From JACTMJ01 sp039812845 (GTDB taxonomy: Bacteria > Acidobacteriota > Terriglobia > Bryobacterales > Bryobacteraceae): 25,267 nt of DNA. How positions within the stretch are numbered: position 1 is the stretch's first letter; every line of letters starts with the position of its first letter. Below the pieces are notes generated by a model. That model was given only the letters and a program-made list of their open reading frames with translations, did no database searches and was not told the origin of the DNA. Below, piece by piece: positions 24,412 through 25,267 of this stretch. The DNA is taken from contig JBDIBK010000057.1 of the NCBI GenBank assembly GCA_039812845.1, positions 1 through 25,267 on the forward strand, given 5' to 3'. A program made the translations under genes and the position numbers.

Positions 24412-25267
24412 TTATTGCTCGTGGCGGTGTGTTAGAGAGCGGGTGCACAATGCGTTTGCGGCCGAATGAGGCGGGCTGGTATCGGTGATCGAATCCGATG
24501 GGCGGGGGTGAGGGTGAGGCTCCGTGTGAATGCCGGTGGTGCCCGCGATGTCCATTGTGTCCAAAGTGTCTATGTTGTCTACGTTGTTCATCCTGTCCAG
24601 GGTGTCCACGGTATCTACGGTGTCCGTAACGTCCTTGGTGTTTTCGGACGCTGAAGCCGTGTTGGCGGGTTCGGAAGGGTGCCGGCCTTGCGGGGTGGCG
24701 TGGAAGGCGGAGCCCATTGCTTCGATCTCGGCGAGGAACTGGCGGTAGACGATCTCCGCGGGATTGTTCACGGTGTCCGCATTGTCCACGCCGTCCACAG
24801 TGTCCACGGTGTCCACGCCGTCCACAGTGTCCGTGATGTCCGCGTTGTCTGCGGCGGTGCCCGCGATGTCCACGCTGTCCATCGTGTCCATAAGGTTCGT
24901 GATGTCTGGGGTGTCCATCGTGTCCACCGTGTCCACAGTCTCTTCGAGGAAGGGAATGGACATGGGGAGCCAGTGATCGCCTTTGCGGTTGAGGATGGCG
25001 AGGGCGGCGCGGAGGCGGAGGCTGGCGGGGAGTTGTTCGTCGCGCATGACGGAATCCACCAGCGAGCGGGCATAGGCTTCCGCATCGTGGAATTCTTCGG
25101 CGACCTGGGCGCGGTAGGCATTGCGGGCGCGGTCAGCCGCGACGCGGAATTCGGGATGGCGGGTGCAGGTTTTGTAGAACGCGGCTGCGGAATAGCCTAC
25201 GTGGCGCATCGCAGCTGCGACGGACGCGCCGTGCGCGAGGAGATCGAGGACGGTTTCCTGCCAGGAC
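24412..25267 (-). CDS. HTH/terminase-small-subunit-like protein with Asp-Thr tripeptide repeats, 5' end outside window
   Basis: The frame is open to the right edge, so the start lies outside; an internal ATG at 25209 is not the likely start because the preceding codons (WQETVLDLLAHGASVAAAMRH, split by position) continue a helix-turn-helix-like N-terminus, with VAAAMRHVGYSAAAFYKTC as the recognition-helix region. A helical region follows (FRVAADRARNAYRAQVAEEF, LRLRAALAILNRKGDHW), as in small terminase subunits and related DNA-binding proteins. The rest holds two blocks of degenerate (V/M/T)-D-T repeats, split by a short conserved helix (AEIVYRQFLAEIEAM), and a low-complexity His/Pro/Ser/Thr tail. 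Whether it comes from a prophage or is a host protein of this lineage cannot be decided; no other phage gene is in the window. Confidence 0.7.
   Translation of the reverse strand, partial: SWQETVLDLLAHGASVAAAMRHVGYSAAAFYKTCTRHPEFRVAADRARNAYRAQVAEEFHDAEAYARSLVDSVMRDEQLPASLRLRAALAILNRKGDHWLPMSIPFLEETVDTVDTMDTPDITNLMDTMDSVDIAGTAADNADITDTVDGVDTVDTVDGVDNADTVNNPAEIVYRQFLAEIEAMGSAFHATPQGRHPSEPANTASASENTKDVTDTVDTVDTLDRMNNVDNIDTLDTMDIAGTTGIHTEPHPHPRPSDSITDTSPPHSAANALCTRSLTHRHEQ
24547..24633 (-). repeat. Degenerate 9-base tandem repeats, block B
   Basis: On the plus strand the motif reads roughly GTGTCCACG, repeated with drift; on the coding strand this gives xDT units (VTDTVDTVDTLD, NVDNIDTLDTMD). 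The spacing of three codons is kept while the first residue varies. Confidence 0.75.
24765..24942 (-). repeat. Degenerate 9-base tandem repeats, block A
   Basis: About 20 units of the same 9-base motif, coding for TVDTVDTMDT, DTVDGVDTVDTVDGVDN and similar stretches, broken by a short AGTAADNA insert. It is longer and more regular than block B. Confidence 0.8.

Noticed and set aside
24764..24976. 70-codon Ser/Thr/Val repeat frame on the plus strand
   Set aside because: It is the antisense reading of the VDT repeats; the minus-strand frame continues into well-formed domains on both sides.

Overview
The window is about 25 kb of GC-rich, single-chromosome-type bacterial DNA. Its gene content points to an acidobacterium of the Solibacter/Bryobacterales type. 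The main signs are a 1136-residue TonB-dependent receptor with an N-terminal carboxypeptidase-regulatory-like domain, several Tat- or Sec-exported sulfatase, DUF1080 and DUF3500 proteins, and a selenocysteine-containing GrdB-family protein. This placement is inferred from family content; there is no rRNA or other formal marker.

Layout. 1-1499 (-): Tat-exported sulfatase, cut by the left edge. 1605-2351 (+): a GrdB-family selenoprotein read through an in-frame TGA, with a SECIS-like hairpin just after it. 2372-5959 (-): a compact four-gene operon mmdA-mmdD-mmdC-mmdB for a sodium-pumping, biotin-dependent decarboxylase, most likely methylmalonyl-CoA decarboxylase. 6127-7216: three small genes (a Cys-rich protein and two small membrane proteins). 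7238-9406 (-): a TlpA-like thioredoxin lipoprotein and a DUF1080 protein. 9639-13049 (-): the large TonB receptor. 13288-14517 (-): a purple-acid-phosphatase-like metallophosphoesterase. 14887-16041 (+): a secreted TPR protein. 16309-16623 (+): a small secreted OB-fold-like protein. 16839-18338 (+): a second Tat-exported sulfatase. 18639-19520 (+): a membrane-anchored M23 peptidase. 19757-22127 (+): a DUF3500 protein and a beta-propeller protein. 22128-22778: a 650-base gene-free stretch with a structured, terminator-ended candidate RNA. 22779-22976 (+): ribosomal protein S21. 23131-23967 (-): a secreted protein of unknown function. 24140-24391 (+): a small membrane protein. 24412-25267 (-): an HTH/terminase-small-subunit-like protein with extraordinary Asp-Thr tripeptide repeats, cut by the right edge.

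How the genes fit together. The exported enzymes (two sulfatases, DUF1080, metallophosphoesterase, beta-propeller protein) and the TonB receptor fit a lifestyle of scavenging complex, partly sulfated organic matter. They do not form one operon, so a shared pathway is only suggested. The mmd operon would couple decarboxylation of (S)-methylmalonyl-CoA to Na+ export. The most notable items are the recoded TGA with its 8-bp hairpin, the VDT-repeat protein, the candidate RNA upstream of rpsU, and an inverted repeat sitting on the start of the DUF1080 gene. No tRNA, rRNA, CRISPR array or intact insertion sequence was seen.
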